Origin: Hydractinia symbiolongicarpus
Lineage: Eukaryota; Cnidaria; Hydrozoa; Anthoathecata; Hydractiniidae
DNA: 64,000 bases
Assembly (NCBI RefSeq): GCF_029227915.1
Contig: NC_079884.1
Coordinates: 682,001-746,000, forward strand
Direction of reading: 5' to 3'
Under the pieces are notes generated by a model, which worked only from the letters and a program-made list of their open reading frames with translations, was not told the DNA's origin and made no database searches. Made by a program: the position numbers and the translations under genes. Of this stretch, positions 35,601 through 48,300 are shown in pieces. Positions within the stretch are counted from its first letter, which is position 1. Each line of letters opens with the position of its first letter.

Positions 35601-38600
35601 AAGTTTTCCCACAGCTAAATATGTTAAACTTACAGTATTCTTTGTTTTATTTGTACATCCAGCGAAACAAGGTGAAAAATATGTCAAGTCGTCATAACAG
35701 ATTGGTTCGTAATATTCTTTTAAACAGCCGCAGTTATGATTGCATGAATTGTCAAGGTTGAAACCAGTACTAAAAATTAAATCACAGAACATTTAAAATA
35801 ACGGAATGTTTAGAAATATAAGCATAAATAAAACTCACAAAAAAAACAAGAAAGAGGGTAATAAATTACGTCAAAGATAAATCCAAGACCTGTAACCTTG
35901 TTCACACTCACCTTGTAGGGTTATAAATATTCACCCCAACTAATTTTATGTTTTCACAACCAGGGATCATAAAACTAAAACCAGTTACGACACCCAATAA
36001 CGATAATCCACTACATATCATGGCTGCTACTTTGACCGAACTATTCACTTTTATACGACGCATCACCACTGACCCAATTGTCAGTCCAACTAAAATAAAG
36101 TTCAGTAGAAAAGCTTGATCGACCCAAAGTTTGTTGACTTAAATTTTCGACGGCCTTAATTATTCTCCTGCTTTTTTTTTTTTATTCACAAGTGACAAAA
36201 ATGTTTGTTGGTATTCTCGCATTTGTTGCGGTCTATAAGATGTTTTGGCATTGAAAAATATCGGAAAATTAAAGCGGCGTCAAATTTACGTCACTTCCTC
36301 CAAATTTCGGGCCAAAAATGTTTGGACCGATAGAAAATTAACCTAGGAAGACAATTTTAGCAAGTACAATCTCCAACCACAACAAAATAAGGGACATTTG
36401 TAGTTTACAGAGAGAAGAATTTGAGTGATGAAAAGTTCGAGTTTTCGAGAACTTGTCCAAGAATAATAGTAGATACACAAGTTACAAATTACAGGGTATA
36501 GAAAAATTAACGTCATAATTAACATAGTGATCTTTTGATGAATCAAAACGAATGTTCGAATTATCCGACGTTCGAGTTAACCGGGTTCTTTTACAAAAAC
36601 GTTTGATTAAAGAAGTGTTCAAGTGACTTAAGAAAATAGTTTGAAATAATGAAAGTTAAAGACATCGAGTGTTCTACCTACAGGAAGTTAACTGTAATGC
36701 CACTTTATTTTGGATCTTAATTTTAATTAAAGTTGTATTGAATTCTCCTTCAAAACCAACAGCAATGAAACAAGAAACCTTAAAAAGCTACAGCGACCTT
36801 TACTTCCTTCTGTAGTATCTTAGGAAGTCCTTGCGTCGGGTTATCCAGTTAGTCTTTTTCTAATGCTCTGCATTTTTCATACCAGAGACCGTATTTTGTT
36901 CCCACAAGAACTTACTAAAGAGATATTCTAAATATTATAAGAGAAATTGGCAAAATATCGAATAAAGCTGTCCGATCTACGGAGGTATTTCAGATTTAGA
37001 GAGCGTTGTGCGAAAAAAAGGGTGTGAGAGCCAAGGGACCGATTATAGTTCGGGTACAATAATCGAGTTTTTAACAGTCAACCTTGCGACTAGACTAAAT
37101 AAATCACTCCCTTACCTGTAGTCCCGCATATGATAAGCGCGCCAACGATAAAATTGGATTGTGACTGCTCTGCTCCAAATTTTATGACTGTAATTTTAGT
37201 AAAAAACGGACCCAATCCACTTGCAATTAAAATTCGGGATGCCATAGCAAGACAAACTAACACTAACGTTCTGTTTTTTATTAACTCTACCGTTGCTTTC
37301 ACAAATCCTTTTAAACCAGGTTGGTGTTCTTTTGATTTCTCTCGAACATCACCGTTTGAAATTGCTTTTTGTCGTATTTCAGCCGAGCCTGGCATAGACT
37401 TTGGAAACATCAACATGACAAAGCCAACAATGATCAGTACCCAACAAAATAAAATAAATGGTAGCCACCATCGGCCAACCCAGAGAGGATGGTTCGAGTC
37501 CAAATTACTTGGTGTCTATGAAGAAACTCAACGTAAAAAAGCTGCTCTTTGAAAAGAAAAATCAAGAGCAAAACAATCCATACCTTTCCTATATCAACAA
37601 AATGATTTAGCACGATTCCACCCACAAAAAACCCACTGGATGGTCCAATAAATGTCATTATATGCCAAACTCCTATATAAATCGGACTATTTTTCGGGGA
37701 AACATTTTCGTCCAAAAAGGAAGCGCCGAGGGTATATAACGGTGCGGTACCCAATCCCATAATCATCTCGGCTACACAGAAGATGACCAGGTATATGTTT
37801 GAACCATTTTCTTTTTCACAGGAGTTAATATTTATGTCTGTATTTGTCAAGTTAGATTGGCAGGTCTCGAAATCTTGGAATCGGATAGAAACTGTTCCGG
37901 CTGTATAATGTCCCTTTAAAAACTTAGGAAGAGCAAAAAAAAATGCACCTATACCTAAGAGAAAAAAATACATCCATGGTCTTACTTTCCTTGTAAGAGA
38001 TAGCTTTAGATCTTTAAATTTGACGGAATGTTAAAAAGTCATTACCTGTTAATATGGCTCCGCATCCCAACCATTTTGGTTTGTGACCTCTGTCGCCATA
38101 GTAACTTACAATTAATACACACAATAAGCCGCTAACGTCATTTGATGCGCTGATAAAACCTGTGCTTGTACTTGTTAGACCAAACTCCCGTTCAAGATGT
38201 GGAATGGACGCACTAACTAAGCCATTTACTAACATTCCTAATGAAATATGAAAGAAAAATAGTCACAATCAACAACCTTGCAAAGACTATATGAACAACA
38301 TACCGTGGCTGGTTAGTACATTTTGTCCCGTATTAAGATAGGCAACGTGCAGCCGACCATTGTAGAAAACCGGTCGAAGACTATGGCATTCCTCAGAACT
38401 TTTTGGTGTCCGGATGCATCTTCGCACGCAATATCTCTATGCACGCACGCAAATCCGAACGTTTTAATTTGTAAATATTCGGCCGAACATTTCTGAAAAT
38501 CTGGTCTACCTAGTTTTAAAAGTCCGGCTATTTATGTTTAGCATTGAAGATGATGAGGAGTTGTGTTATATGTGTCGTACGTCGTAACTGTCGTGTGTTC

Positions 38601-40457
38601 TAAAATAAATATAGATTGCCAGTAGTCAATAAATTATGTTTTAATTTATGTTTAAATTCGTTAAGTGATGTAATAATTTAGGTCCTCTGCTAGTTATAGA
38701 GAACTTTGTGATTGTATAATTAATCCTAGGTTGAAAAAAACTGTTAATTGAAAACCTGGATGAATATTTATGTTGTATCTTCTGAAACATATCATTAAAT
38801 ACTCTTGGTAACATATTGTTTTCAAGCTTAAACATAAAAATAAGAGTTTGATAAATGTTTAGTTGGTATACATTCAGTACACTGAGCTTTTTTAATAACT
38901 CTCTGGAGTGAGTGTATCTGTCACCATTTATAATAATTCTGATTGCATGTTTTTGTTTATTTTGCAATTTTGTCAATTTTGTAGCGTTGGTACTATACAA
39001 CCCAATATTTGCATAATTTTGATAGTAGTAAACATACGGCCGAACATCTCAAAAGCCCCACCGAGCATCACAATCTTTGCCTTGACTTTGTAATATTTGA
39101 CCAAACATTTAACTATTAGGCCCACTAACTAAACAATTTACAGAATTGCAACAAATGATCAAAGAAAAACACTAGTGAGTGTTCTAGTAAGATAAGATAC
39201 TTTAATCTAAAAACACATGAATTGATCTTTTTTCTTCAATTAAAAAGAACTATGTAGAATAATAAACAAGCACCATAATGTTTTATTAGGCAGAAGAATT
39301 CTGAGTCGAAAGCAATATGTCAAAACAAGATCATGCTCCACTTTGGTTGAACTTCAACTTTCGTGCGAGCAACTATAAACTTTGGCCGAATTTTTAAACA
39401 CTTAAAACACACCGCACATTTTAAAAGACTTTTAACAGACGTTTAAAGGTTATTAAATATGAAGACCAGATTTTTAACACGCTTGGCTAAACGTTTGCAA
39501 TTTAAAACGTTAGGACTTGCGGACGTGCAGGGACGTAACCGAACATGAAACACTCAAACGAGTGTATTGATTCGGAGAAACATATAAAAAGTTCAGCTGC
39601 ACGTCACCTATCTTATCACGGGACAAGATGTACTAATTAGCCACGGTAATTAAAAGCATCTACTTTAAGTAAGTAGGCTACCATACACTTCTCTTAGTGC
39701 AGCCTTTAGTGGTCAGAAGATAGAATAAGCACATTCCCTCAAAACAGCGAACTCTTTAAAGTAGATTCATATTCAACTTTAATTTGTTTAAGATTTTATG
39801 GTTTTAGTAAACCTTGGAGCGGAGAAATTTGAATGATAAGGAGCACAGATTCCTTTTTTATCATAATCTCCACCACAACTAGCAATATTGGTAGAAAAAC
39901 AGCACTTTTGTGGCGCTTCAAGACACACAATGACTTGTGAGATATTTCTGATGACGTAAGAAAAGACGAGGAGATTTCTCTAGGTTTGAAGTCTGGGTTT
40001 TTTAATCCAGTTGCACTTGTTTTGGAAAAAAAGACTTAACACCTAACTTCGTTCCAGAGCTTTTTGCTTTAATCAAATGAGAAAAGACGGCGAAAATACT
40101 TTGGTATCATTGTCCAATAGGTGGAATCTCGTCCTACAAAGAGTTCCCACTTTTGCGCCTATGCTGATTTTTTCTATCTGGATATCATAGGTTTCATAAT
40201 GACATGGAGAGGAGGTTGGCTGTGGACTGTAGTCTTTTCTACAATCATCATACAAGACATGAAACAATAAAATTATGCAATGGATAATTATGACTAATAT
40301 GTAAAAAGTTAATGCATAAATTACCCTGTAAAATTGAAAATAAAGATAGAAATAGCAGAAACCAGTTAACTGTAGCAAATCTTTGTAGCCATTTTGGTTG
40401 ACACCTGCCCCAGCCACACATAAGAGAAACTTCTTCTTTCGTATCGGAGTCTGACAT
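32657..40457 (-). CDS. Organic anion transporting polypeptide (SLCO/OATP family)
   Basis: Nine exons: 40457-40325, 38237-38046, 37954-37584, 37515-37116, 36089-35912, 35769-35634, 34749-34571, 33443-33226, 32787-32657; phases close to 645 aa, within the family range. Seen: CGWGRCQPKWLQRF at the N-terminus then helix 1; SIPHLEREFGLTSTSTGFI and YYGDRGHKPKWLGCGA; WVGRWWLPF (family signature D.WVGAWW); PGCENIKLVGV; the Kazal-like extracellular loop with CNHNCGC, EPICYDD and YFSPCFAGC followed by NCSCI (exons 6-7); SVPDNRRSFAMGLQFLLLR, LPGPVLVGKIIDSTCLVW; final helix and tail ending DDTKL. Family role: twelve-helix plasma-membrane uptake of amphipathic organic anions. Exon 7 is small and had to be found by phase and motif. 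Confidence 0.94.
33489..33935. mobile_element. MITE with about 40-bp terminal inverted repeats
   Basis: The left end CGCCGGTGAAAAGTGACGAA... and the reverse complement of the right end CGTCGGTTAAAAGTGACGAA... agree, and both continue into CCTTTCCCGAATTTC (33527-33540 and mirrored at 33897-33910). Length is about 447 bp with no ORF. It lies in the OATP intron between exons 7 and 8, only 45 bases upstream (in gene sense) of exon 8. Confidence 0.75.
34781..34808. repeat. Hexanucleotide microsatellite (ACAGGA), about 4.5 copies
   Basis: ACAGGA repeated four to five times. Read in the gene sense it is a TCCTGT pyrimidine-rich tract about 30 bases upstream of the acceptor of OATP exon 7. Confidence 0.85.
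38641..39000 (-). mobile_element. LINE reverse transcriptase C-terminal fragment
   Basis: 119 codons on the reverse strand show the pattern after the RT domain of jockey/CR1-type elements: KLTKLQNKQKHAIRIIINGD, ELLKKLSVLNVYQLNIYQTL, FMFKLENNMLPRVFNDMF, and an Arg/Tyr-rich tail. No catalytic part remains. It lies in OATP intron 1 in the same orientation as the gene, and another tail of this kind is at the right edge of the window. Confidence 0.72.
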
Positions 40458-40594
40458 ATTGACTGTCCAAGCTTTAGTCTCTGACTAAAACCAAACTATG
40501 TAAAATAAAATTTACACCGAATGCAAAAAATATGTTGTGCTACGGACGAAAAAATAACAATTGTAATGTATTTTTTTACAACAGGAGAATTTAA

Positions 40595-40625
40595 AGCTGC
40601 CATCTTTAAGTTAAAGATGGCAGCT
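40595..40625. repeat. Perfect 31-bp palindrome
   Basis: AGCTGCCATCTTTAA, one G, then TTAAAGATGGCAGCT: a perfect 15-bp stem with a single-base centre. Sixty bases further right a Helitron-like end occurs (TTTTCCAAGGGCTGACCACTAG, CTAG at 40682-40685), so it may belong to a degenerate element. Confidence 0.8.
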
Positions 40626-41088
40626 ATAAATTGTAGCGTTTTTATAACAAGTGAATTCCCAACTTTTCCAAGGGCTGACCACTAGTGTTATTTTTCTACA
40701 GAAGGTTACTGTTTTATTTATGCAAACCAATCTGTTCTTCAACTCTATCACGCTTCGCCTCAAACAGCAAGATTAAAGTTTATAGTGCCGCTGAAATGTT
40801 AATTTCAGAGCTAATAGGCGCAAAGATAGAGTTAATAATAGCAACGTTACTAGGACCTTGTGTTGTTTTACCAAAAAGCGAAGACTGGAAACGAGATTGT
40901 TAGTAGGTGGTTATTTTATAACTATGTTATTCCCTGAAATTAACGACTCAAAAAATTACCGCGAATCAAATTAGCGGTCATGAAATTAACGCGGTTCAAT
41001 AAAATTATTTTGTAAAAGGCATTTAAGTAACGCGTTTGGAGAAAGGTTGTTTTAAAAAATGCATTTAATTAACGTGAATTTGAGAATA
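40626..41088. other. Intergenic sequence with degenerate Helitron end
   Basis: Holds the CTAG-type end at 40682-40685 and otherwise no recognised feature. A forward ORF at 40685-40903 (72 codons) shows no family features. Confidence 0.35.
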
Positions 41089-41205
41089 CTAGTCGTTAGC
41101 CCGTGGAAAAATCCACGGGTTCGCCCTTTGCAGTTAAACTACCATTTTACGTGACAGACAGACGGACGGACAGACGTATACGGGCATTATAATATTTGAG
41201 AGTAT
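41089..41205 (-). mobile_element. Short Helitron-like element
   Basis: On the reverse strand the 3' end is CCCGTGGATTTTTCCACGGG (perfect hairpin), CTAACGA, then CTAG (41092-41089) followed by T. The 5' part contains ATATTATAATGCCCGTATAC and CGTCTGTC repeats as in the other short copies. The exact 5' base is uncertain because the A-TC junction is not clear. Confidence 0.62.
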
Positions 41206-42939
41206 GCAATATCACACGAAGCAAAAATTACAGCAATAGTCAAATCCACGGTAGTGAAGCGGTCTACTCTATTACAAGGCGGTTTGGAAATCAAATAAAT
41301 GTTTTGTTAAATGTTAAACATTTTTAGATAATTCTCTACTTGGATCAGAGCATGAAAACCGCGTTAATTTCAAGACTCGTTAAATTGATGGAATAAGGTA
41401 GTCTACCCAAGGAAAATCCGTGAAAATTCAAATGTCGTACATGTATCGCATTTGCTGTTTTAAAACGTCAATATTTTGTGCGTCACTTGGCACAACCTTG
41501 GCCTCTCAGACAGATAGACAAAAAACGGCTATTATACTTTATTTATAGCAAAAGAAAAGATGGTTTATGAAATGGATACTTTGTGGCTAACTGATATTTT
41601 TATTTTAACTCCCGTTACAGATGATAAAAAATAACTGATGAAGCTTTACATAAGACACACGATTTCATGCCAAAATGGATGCATTGTTTCCAAGAAATGT
41701 GTCCTTTCCAAAGCAATATCTATTTCATCTACAGCATGAAATTTCATGTCTAACTTTTCGTTTCGCAGTTCGCTATTATTATATTGTCGTGGAGTACTTT
41801 TAACCAAAAACATGTACGCTCAGGAACATGTCACATATATATCTTCTGTTTTTATATTTTACTACCATTATAGTTACTCAAAAAGAAAGTTTTTACATAA
41901 CATAAGCACCCCTACTAATTTACCGCCCCTCTCGAATCAGCGCCCACCCTAAAAGCTAAAATTTTGAATAATCGTCCAGTGCGCCTAATCGAGCATTTAG
42001 AATATGCCACATAAATACCTAAGCAACTATTTTGTGCATCTTGTCACGTAGCTATTCAGAACAACTTACAGAAATGATATTCCACTCACAATAATTTGCG
42101 CACGTGTAGTATTCACTTTAAGTTAACTAATCTTCAGGGTGAACAGCGAGACAGAAAATAGAACATACCTTTCCAGCTTAGTCTTCATAAAATAGAATCA
42201 GCGTTCGTTACTCAACTTGCATCGGGTCATAAAAGTTTAAATATTAATAAACATGTTTTTATTAATTCGTGTGTCAACAAGTAGCGTGTCTTTTTATTAT
42301 ATATATGACTCTGTTTACACCACACGATATTATTTTTTTATATAAGAAACAAGAAATTTCGGCTTTATCCTGAAACTGTTCTTATTTAAATTTGAGCATT
42401 TTTTTATTTCTTTGCAAATTTTGCGGCATTAATCAAACATAAAGTTTCGCAAAATAAAAATAATTATTTCTGCAAAAAAATTTTCCTTGAAAGTATTTCT
42501 CCATGTTTATTGTTTATTTCTTCTTTAACAAATAAAAAACAAGTTTAGTCAAATTTCAGCGTTTTCCAGCGTTAATAGTTTTTGATTCTCTGCTCAGTTC
42601 TTTTTTCTGTAAAACCCACAACGCGGGAAAGGAGTTTGTAGAATTTAATTTGGGTTTACAAAGCTAAGAATGGAAAATAGGTAGAAAATTGAAATCAGCA
42701 AAAAATAAAACGCGTGTTTCATCTGGGCGATCGAGTAATAAGTGTGTAAACAACCGAATCAAGTATTCTGGGTGGTTAGAAGACATTCGATTGTTGCACA
42801 ATTCGTCAACAATACCCGCTGAAATGGATATATTTTAATCTCAAATTTGAACATAAATAAACAAAAAACAAAGTGATAAAATGTTTACGAAAGTAATAAC
42901 ATACTTTAAAAACCTATAGTAACCTACTAAACGGTAATA
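41206..42939. other. Intergenic sequence
   Basis: AT-rich, with no supported gene, RNA or repeat. Short ORFs such as 41746-41952 lack protein-like composition. Confidence 0.4.
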
Positions 42940-43402
42940 CAGTCAACTCTCAAATTAGTGATGCAGAGAGTTTTGTCCGTTAATCAGAAGTGTCCGTTAC
43001 TTAGAAACTCTTTTTTTGCCTATTTTTGGCTCAAAAATGATCACTGGTTACCTTGAGGTATTAAAAAGAGTTCAAGATACTAGCTGGGTGGTTTACAGAC
43101 AAATGAAACTACCCACTTCCACCACTGAAACACCATCAAAACCTTCGAACAGAGGGAAAGAATTTGGACTGGTGATTCCTGTTACATACACCTCCGAGAA
43201 CAACAGAAGGAAATCGAGCGGGTGTGAAGAAGGCCGTAGGGCAAAAACTGAAATTATATAATGATATGAAAAAGAAGTGTTTAAAATAAAGTTTTCTCGT
43301 TTGTTAGTTTGTTTTTTACCCTGCGCTAATCAGAAAGAAATTTTATGGGTTCATTTCGTGCAAAAAAATTGTGCGGTAATTAGAGTGTCCGCGAATTGAC
43401 TG
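42940..43402. mobile_element. Pogo-like non-autonomous element
   Basis: The left end CAGTCAACTCTCAAATTAGT, preceded by TA, pairs with the reverse complement of the right end, CAGTCAATTCGCGGACAC. Both ends carry GTCCG(T/C) and AATTAG units typical of pogo/Tigger relatives. An 81-codon forward ORF inside (43016-43261) contains KPSNRGKEFGLVIP, which I cannot link to a transposase. It may be a decayed copy of a larger element. Confidence 0.5.
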
Positions 43403-45390
43403 CCTGCCATATAAAAACTTTCTTGTGAGGTTTTGACCGTGATTTTGTCAGTGCAAAAAAGTTTACCCGGTAATTTGATGTGTCTGCTAATTTGTTGACT
43501 TAATGAAACATTATAAATTTAACATGTTAACAGCCTGACAATTTAAGGTTAGTCACTTTGACAACACATCAAATTAATTCAGTTATATTTAGATATCAAC
43601 AAACTAATTCTCAAGATAAAGAACTTACAAAGACTCAAAATCTCGATTACTTGTTTTTTTCCCCCATTCGTATTACAGCCGTAGTCAGAAGCCTTAATTG
43701 ACAGATAGCTTCAAGTTCAACTAACCCACTTTCTTGATTTTTTTTTTTTTTTTTTGAGCAATCCTTTTTACTGTCAATATTCTCCAGAAATACGCTTATA
43801 AACAGTTAACAAATAGGTTAACCACGCATGTATTTTACAGCCATAACGCTTACAGCATATTCAGGCTAGGTTGGGATTCTTTAAGCAAATTATAAGCACG
43901 CTGCCGAACCTTAGTGAATCATTGATGTGTTTTTTCGTGTGTTGTGTTGTGGGTACTTCTCATCACACAGACTTTCCTAATTCTTTATACGTAATAAGGC
44001 TTCATACCACCATACAGTCTGAATTTCTTTTGGGAATTATACTTTTAGTTTTGTGGCTGTTCCAATAGGTAGAAACGGGATCACCTGAATTCACCGCATA
44101 AAGGCAGCGTTAAGTTTTTGATTTTTAAGTTCTGGATTTGATAACAAACATTCGTTTACACGGAACACAATTGTGTCTGAGATATTTCGTAAACTTTTTA
44201 TAGCCTTGTCATGTGGTTTAAGTGTTATTAATATATTTTTAAGTTTTAGTCCCTATTTTTACTAAAACGTTTTCATGTTTATTGTTCGTGTGCGAGTTGA
44301 AATTTCTCTCAAAAAAACTTAAGACTACTTTCTCTTGACAAAAACAGTTGCCACAAGACTAAATTTTTACCGAATTTCCCGAATAACTGAGAGAATACGA
44401 CGACAGAAACTCGCAATGTTTTTCCGAATGTGTTTGATTAGGTGAAAACACAGCAAAAAAAACAATATACTTATGATTCTCTTATTACAAGTAATTATCT
44501 AAAATTTCTAATAACAATTTCAAAATAACATCAACAGATAAACATTAGCACTCATGACAGTCTTAAGTAAACAAATGGTGTGAAAAGGGTATCTTTTAGA
44601 CATAGTCTGACTCATCTATCATGCAGCAACTTGTCTTCTACAAATACTTTACGATAAAACTAAAGGTACCTACCTAAAAACAGTATTTTTCACAGAAAAT
44701 AAACATATATGCTTCACTTTAAAGATTATCGAGACATCAACACCACATCAAACGTCTGTAACACGACAGAAACGACACGGCGAATTTTTTCTGTCTATTG
44801 ACACAAACTTTTAATACCTTAGCTTCAAAGTTTTCATAAACAAGCTTCCTATAGATATATACAATAGCATTGATGTGACGTCATAGCAAAAATACTGACA
44901 TCGCCAAGAACACAGTTGACTAATTGTATTTGTTCAAACTAGAATGCCACCAAGTTTCTTACCCCAGCTTTATACAGTCGGACGTTATGGTAGAAGAGGG
45001 ATACCAATATGTAAAGTGTAGATCTGATAAGGAAGGGCTGAGACAACCTTTAATGAAATGAGATCAGTAGGCGTATTTAAAACTCGATTTCGAGTTTCTC
45101 GAGTCAATAATTTTCATCTAAAATATCACTGAAAACGTTTAAGTGCCTGAGTTCAAGTTTAAAATGTTTTTTAGGAAATTCATTAGAGAAATAAAGTAGA
45201 AAAAGCAAATTAGCCAAGGTGTTGCCGCTCACTGTGAAGGATGATATAAATGATATGATAAATAAACTTTCACGCACACAATGAAATTTAGTATCATTTC
45301 CAATGTGCAACTATTTATAATTGATGCAGAACTCTGGTTTTGAAATTATGAGTTAACAATTTCAGACTTCCTATTAAGCATCAAATATTT
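43403..45390. other. 3' flank of the USP gene and intergenic sequence
   Basis: No gene features. The reverse ORF 45104-45310 lies downstream of the USP stop and is probably 3'-UTR or intergenic. Confidence 0.4.
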
Positions 45391-48300
45391 TTACAACGAG
45401 GCTGACAATTCTCTTTCCTCTTTACCCATTCCTTCTTCTTCTGATTCTTTTTCTTCATCTTCGGTATGACATCGTATTAGTTCAGGACCTCCACCGTATC
45501 GTAAATGTAGGAATTGCCACGATTTTTTTGATATTAAGCCATAAGAAGATTCTAAAGATATAAATTCGTGGTAAAAGTTTCACATATAAAAGATCTCGAA
45601 GGATAGTTTTTCATTTGTGTACATACTGTCGTCTGTTATATCATCGTTATTAATCGGTCCGGGGTATTCTAAATAAAAAAGAAGTTCGTGATAAGAAAAA
45701 GAAAAGCAGGTCAATATTGTTCTTGATCCCTTTTTAGCTACTAAATTTGAGGGGATTTTAAGAATTTTGATGAGCATTTACAAGCTTTTTTAAGAAGACG
45801 GTGGTATTTCAGATTTGAAGACATTTTCATATTTTTCCAAGGAAATTGAAAAATTTAAGGAAATTTTAAAGGTAACGACCCAAGTAAAGAACAAATTATT
45901 TCTGTACTCATAAGATAAAAACATGTGACAAACCGTGTAGTTGTGTAAAAGAAAAATTGAGGTTTTAAGTTGTTGTTAAAAAGTCGATGTTTTGAGGAGG
46001 CGCACCAACCCTTTCTTCGTTTTCTCTTGTGAATCTCCGGTTTTAGTCTAGCTAATTATTTGTGTGGCAAGCACTTAGTTTTTTTGGACCAGAAATTTTA
46101 TTGTTGCGTTTAAACCTCCTTAAAAGATGTCTCAAATAAAATAAATAATAAAAAAATTAAACAAAAAAAATAATTATAATGACAAATATAATTCGAACTC
46201 AATTGTTTCTAGATTTTCTAGGAAAAATTTAAGCTTATCAAAAAGATAAAATAATGAAGGTTATAACCTTGCTATGTAAATATGATACGTACCAGAAGTT
46301 CTCCCAGTAACAAAATCATACCAAGCGTCATACCAAATCAAGCTTATTTGATAGGATATCTTCACATTCTCGCCTTCTTGAAATTCTTGATAAAGCTGCA
46401 AAAATTATACACACACCCCCAGAATTGGAATATTAGAGAAACAGAAGAGCGGGAAGTGAAACTTAATGACTACTTACTTTACTGAATGTTTCAAATTCAT
46501 AGTGTTTCCTTTCCTCCAGTTTCTGAGTAAGAAAACAATTGTATAAAGTGAGGAGCGTGAACCAAGAATTATCATTTGCATTGTGAAATAAAGGAAAAGT
46601 CGTACCATGCATAAAGGGCAAACTTCAAGTGTAGATATTTCAGGCCCACCACCAAACCTAAAATTAAAAAACAATCCTACTTAAAGCAGGTCGCACTGAA
46701 TAAAAAACGACGACAATTTTTCTTTGCTATACTTAGGTAGCTTAAGCCGAGTTAACTAAGCCTTCTTCGAGCATATCAAATTTAGTTTCTCACAAACAAA
46801 GACGAAAATAAATTGTCAGTGCAAATCTCAAATTTCCAATCCATCTCTTAGTAGACCCCGAATTACAATCTACCAAAGTCCGCGTAGTCACATCTGAACC
46901 TCTTATATAATACAACAAAATATTATGTTTGTTCGGGTGAGTGAGGCCATTCATTCCCGAAATTGACCACGTAAACAAAGAACAATAGAAGTAACCAATC
47001 AAAAAGTGCGCCAGTATTTTGACTGCAAAAAATCGCTTGAGACCCAGCGTAATTTTTCCCACCTTAAATATTCCGATTTCCTAGTGGTAACAAAAATTAC
47101 GCTGGGTCTCATGGCTAAGGAACCTTTCGGTCATTCAAAAAAATTTAAGAGGCCTAGGACGAGGAAACGAGTGTCATTGTCAAAATTATGCTAATCAATT
47201 CACCTTTATAATATCTATGCAAGGTTAAAATTTGCGATTAATCAAATATGACATCATAATCTATGCAGCATAATTAAATCTGAAATTCTTTAAATGTGAA
47301 TATCTTTAAGAACGAAACAAGTTTTTTAAACAATTTAAAAACACTGGTTAACTAACTTCCTAAGTTCTGTAATATAAGTCCAACATCCTTTTATACCTTG
47401 GGTTCACTTCGAAACTACAGAAGAGACCGAAATGAAATTTTTATTTTGCCCTAAATTGAAACATCATGTAAAGGCTACCTTAACATTTGTTATATTTTCT
47501 TACCTTTCTAGCAGCTCGTTTGATATGGATTGAGGAACAGGTACAAATAAGGATTGTATTCGAGATGAGAAACAAAGACTAATATCTAAACAATGATGGT
47601 AACTTTTTCAGATTTTGTCTTCAGTACGTTTGATTAAACAAGAAGCTCTGCGGCTTAAAGATTTCCACCATTAGCAATAATATGAAAAATTACTGAACTG
47701 TGAAGAGGACTGAGTAATATGGGGGAACAAAATTATTGAATATTCTAAAATTTTAAAATTAAATTTTTGGTTATAATTGTAACTGAAAATCATAGCTAAC
47801 TTAACTTACATAAATTTCATTTCTCTATAAGAAGAATTTTAAAAGAAAAATAATAATCCTGAAAATTGATGAACAATAAAAACCAAATAAGAACAACGGC
47901 AAGGCTGAAAATTTATCTATTTTCTCTTTTTCTGAAAAAACAACTTTGAAATTATCTTTAAAGGTGGCAGCAAATTTTTTTTTACATAATCAGTTACGAA
48001 AGGTTATTTACAGACAACATATTCTTATTTTTTCTTTTATGACACACTTGTCACGATTTCATAGCCATAATACATTATCTTTCACCAAAAATATTCAGCC
48101 TCAACAATTCCTCTTTAAATTAAAACTCATGAATAATAGCTGAATATAGCTTTAGTCTACGTGCTTGCAAAATTGTACAGAAAAAAATGACTTAAATTTT
48201 TAAAGGGAAACGTTAATAACATTAAAGATGGCGCATCATAGGACGATCTTCATTGTGCTACACTGCACGAGCTTTAACTTTCGATAGCATATAAACTTAA

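Noticed and set aside
37130-37552. Forward 140-codon ORF
   Set aside because: It is antisense to OATP exon 4, whose WVGRWW motif and splice phases fix the reverse strand as coding.
45580-45627. Extension of USP exon 24 to the in-frame stop at 45580
   Set aside because: A strong donor CGACA-GTATGT at 45627/45626 joins in phase to an exon containing the expected RYGGGPE; the extension would drop half of the DUSP domain and leave a 36-base intron at best.
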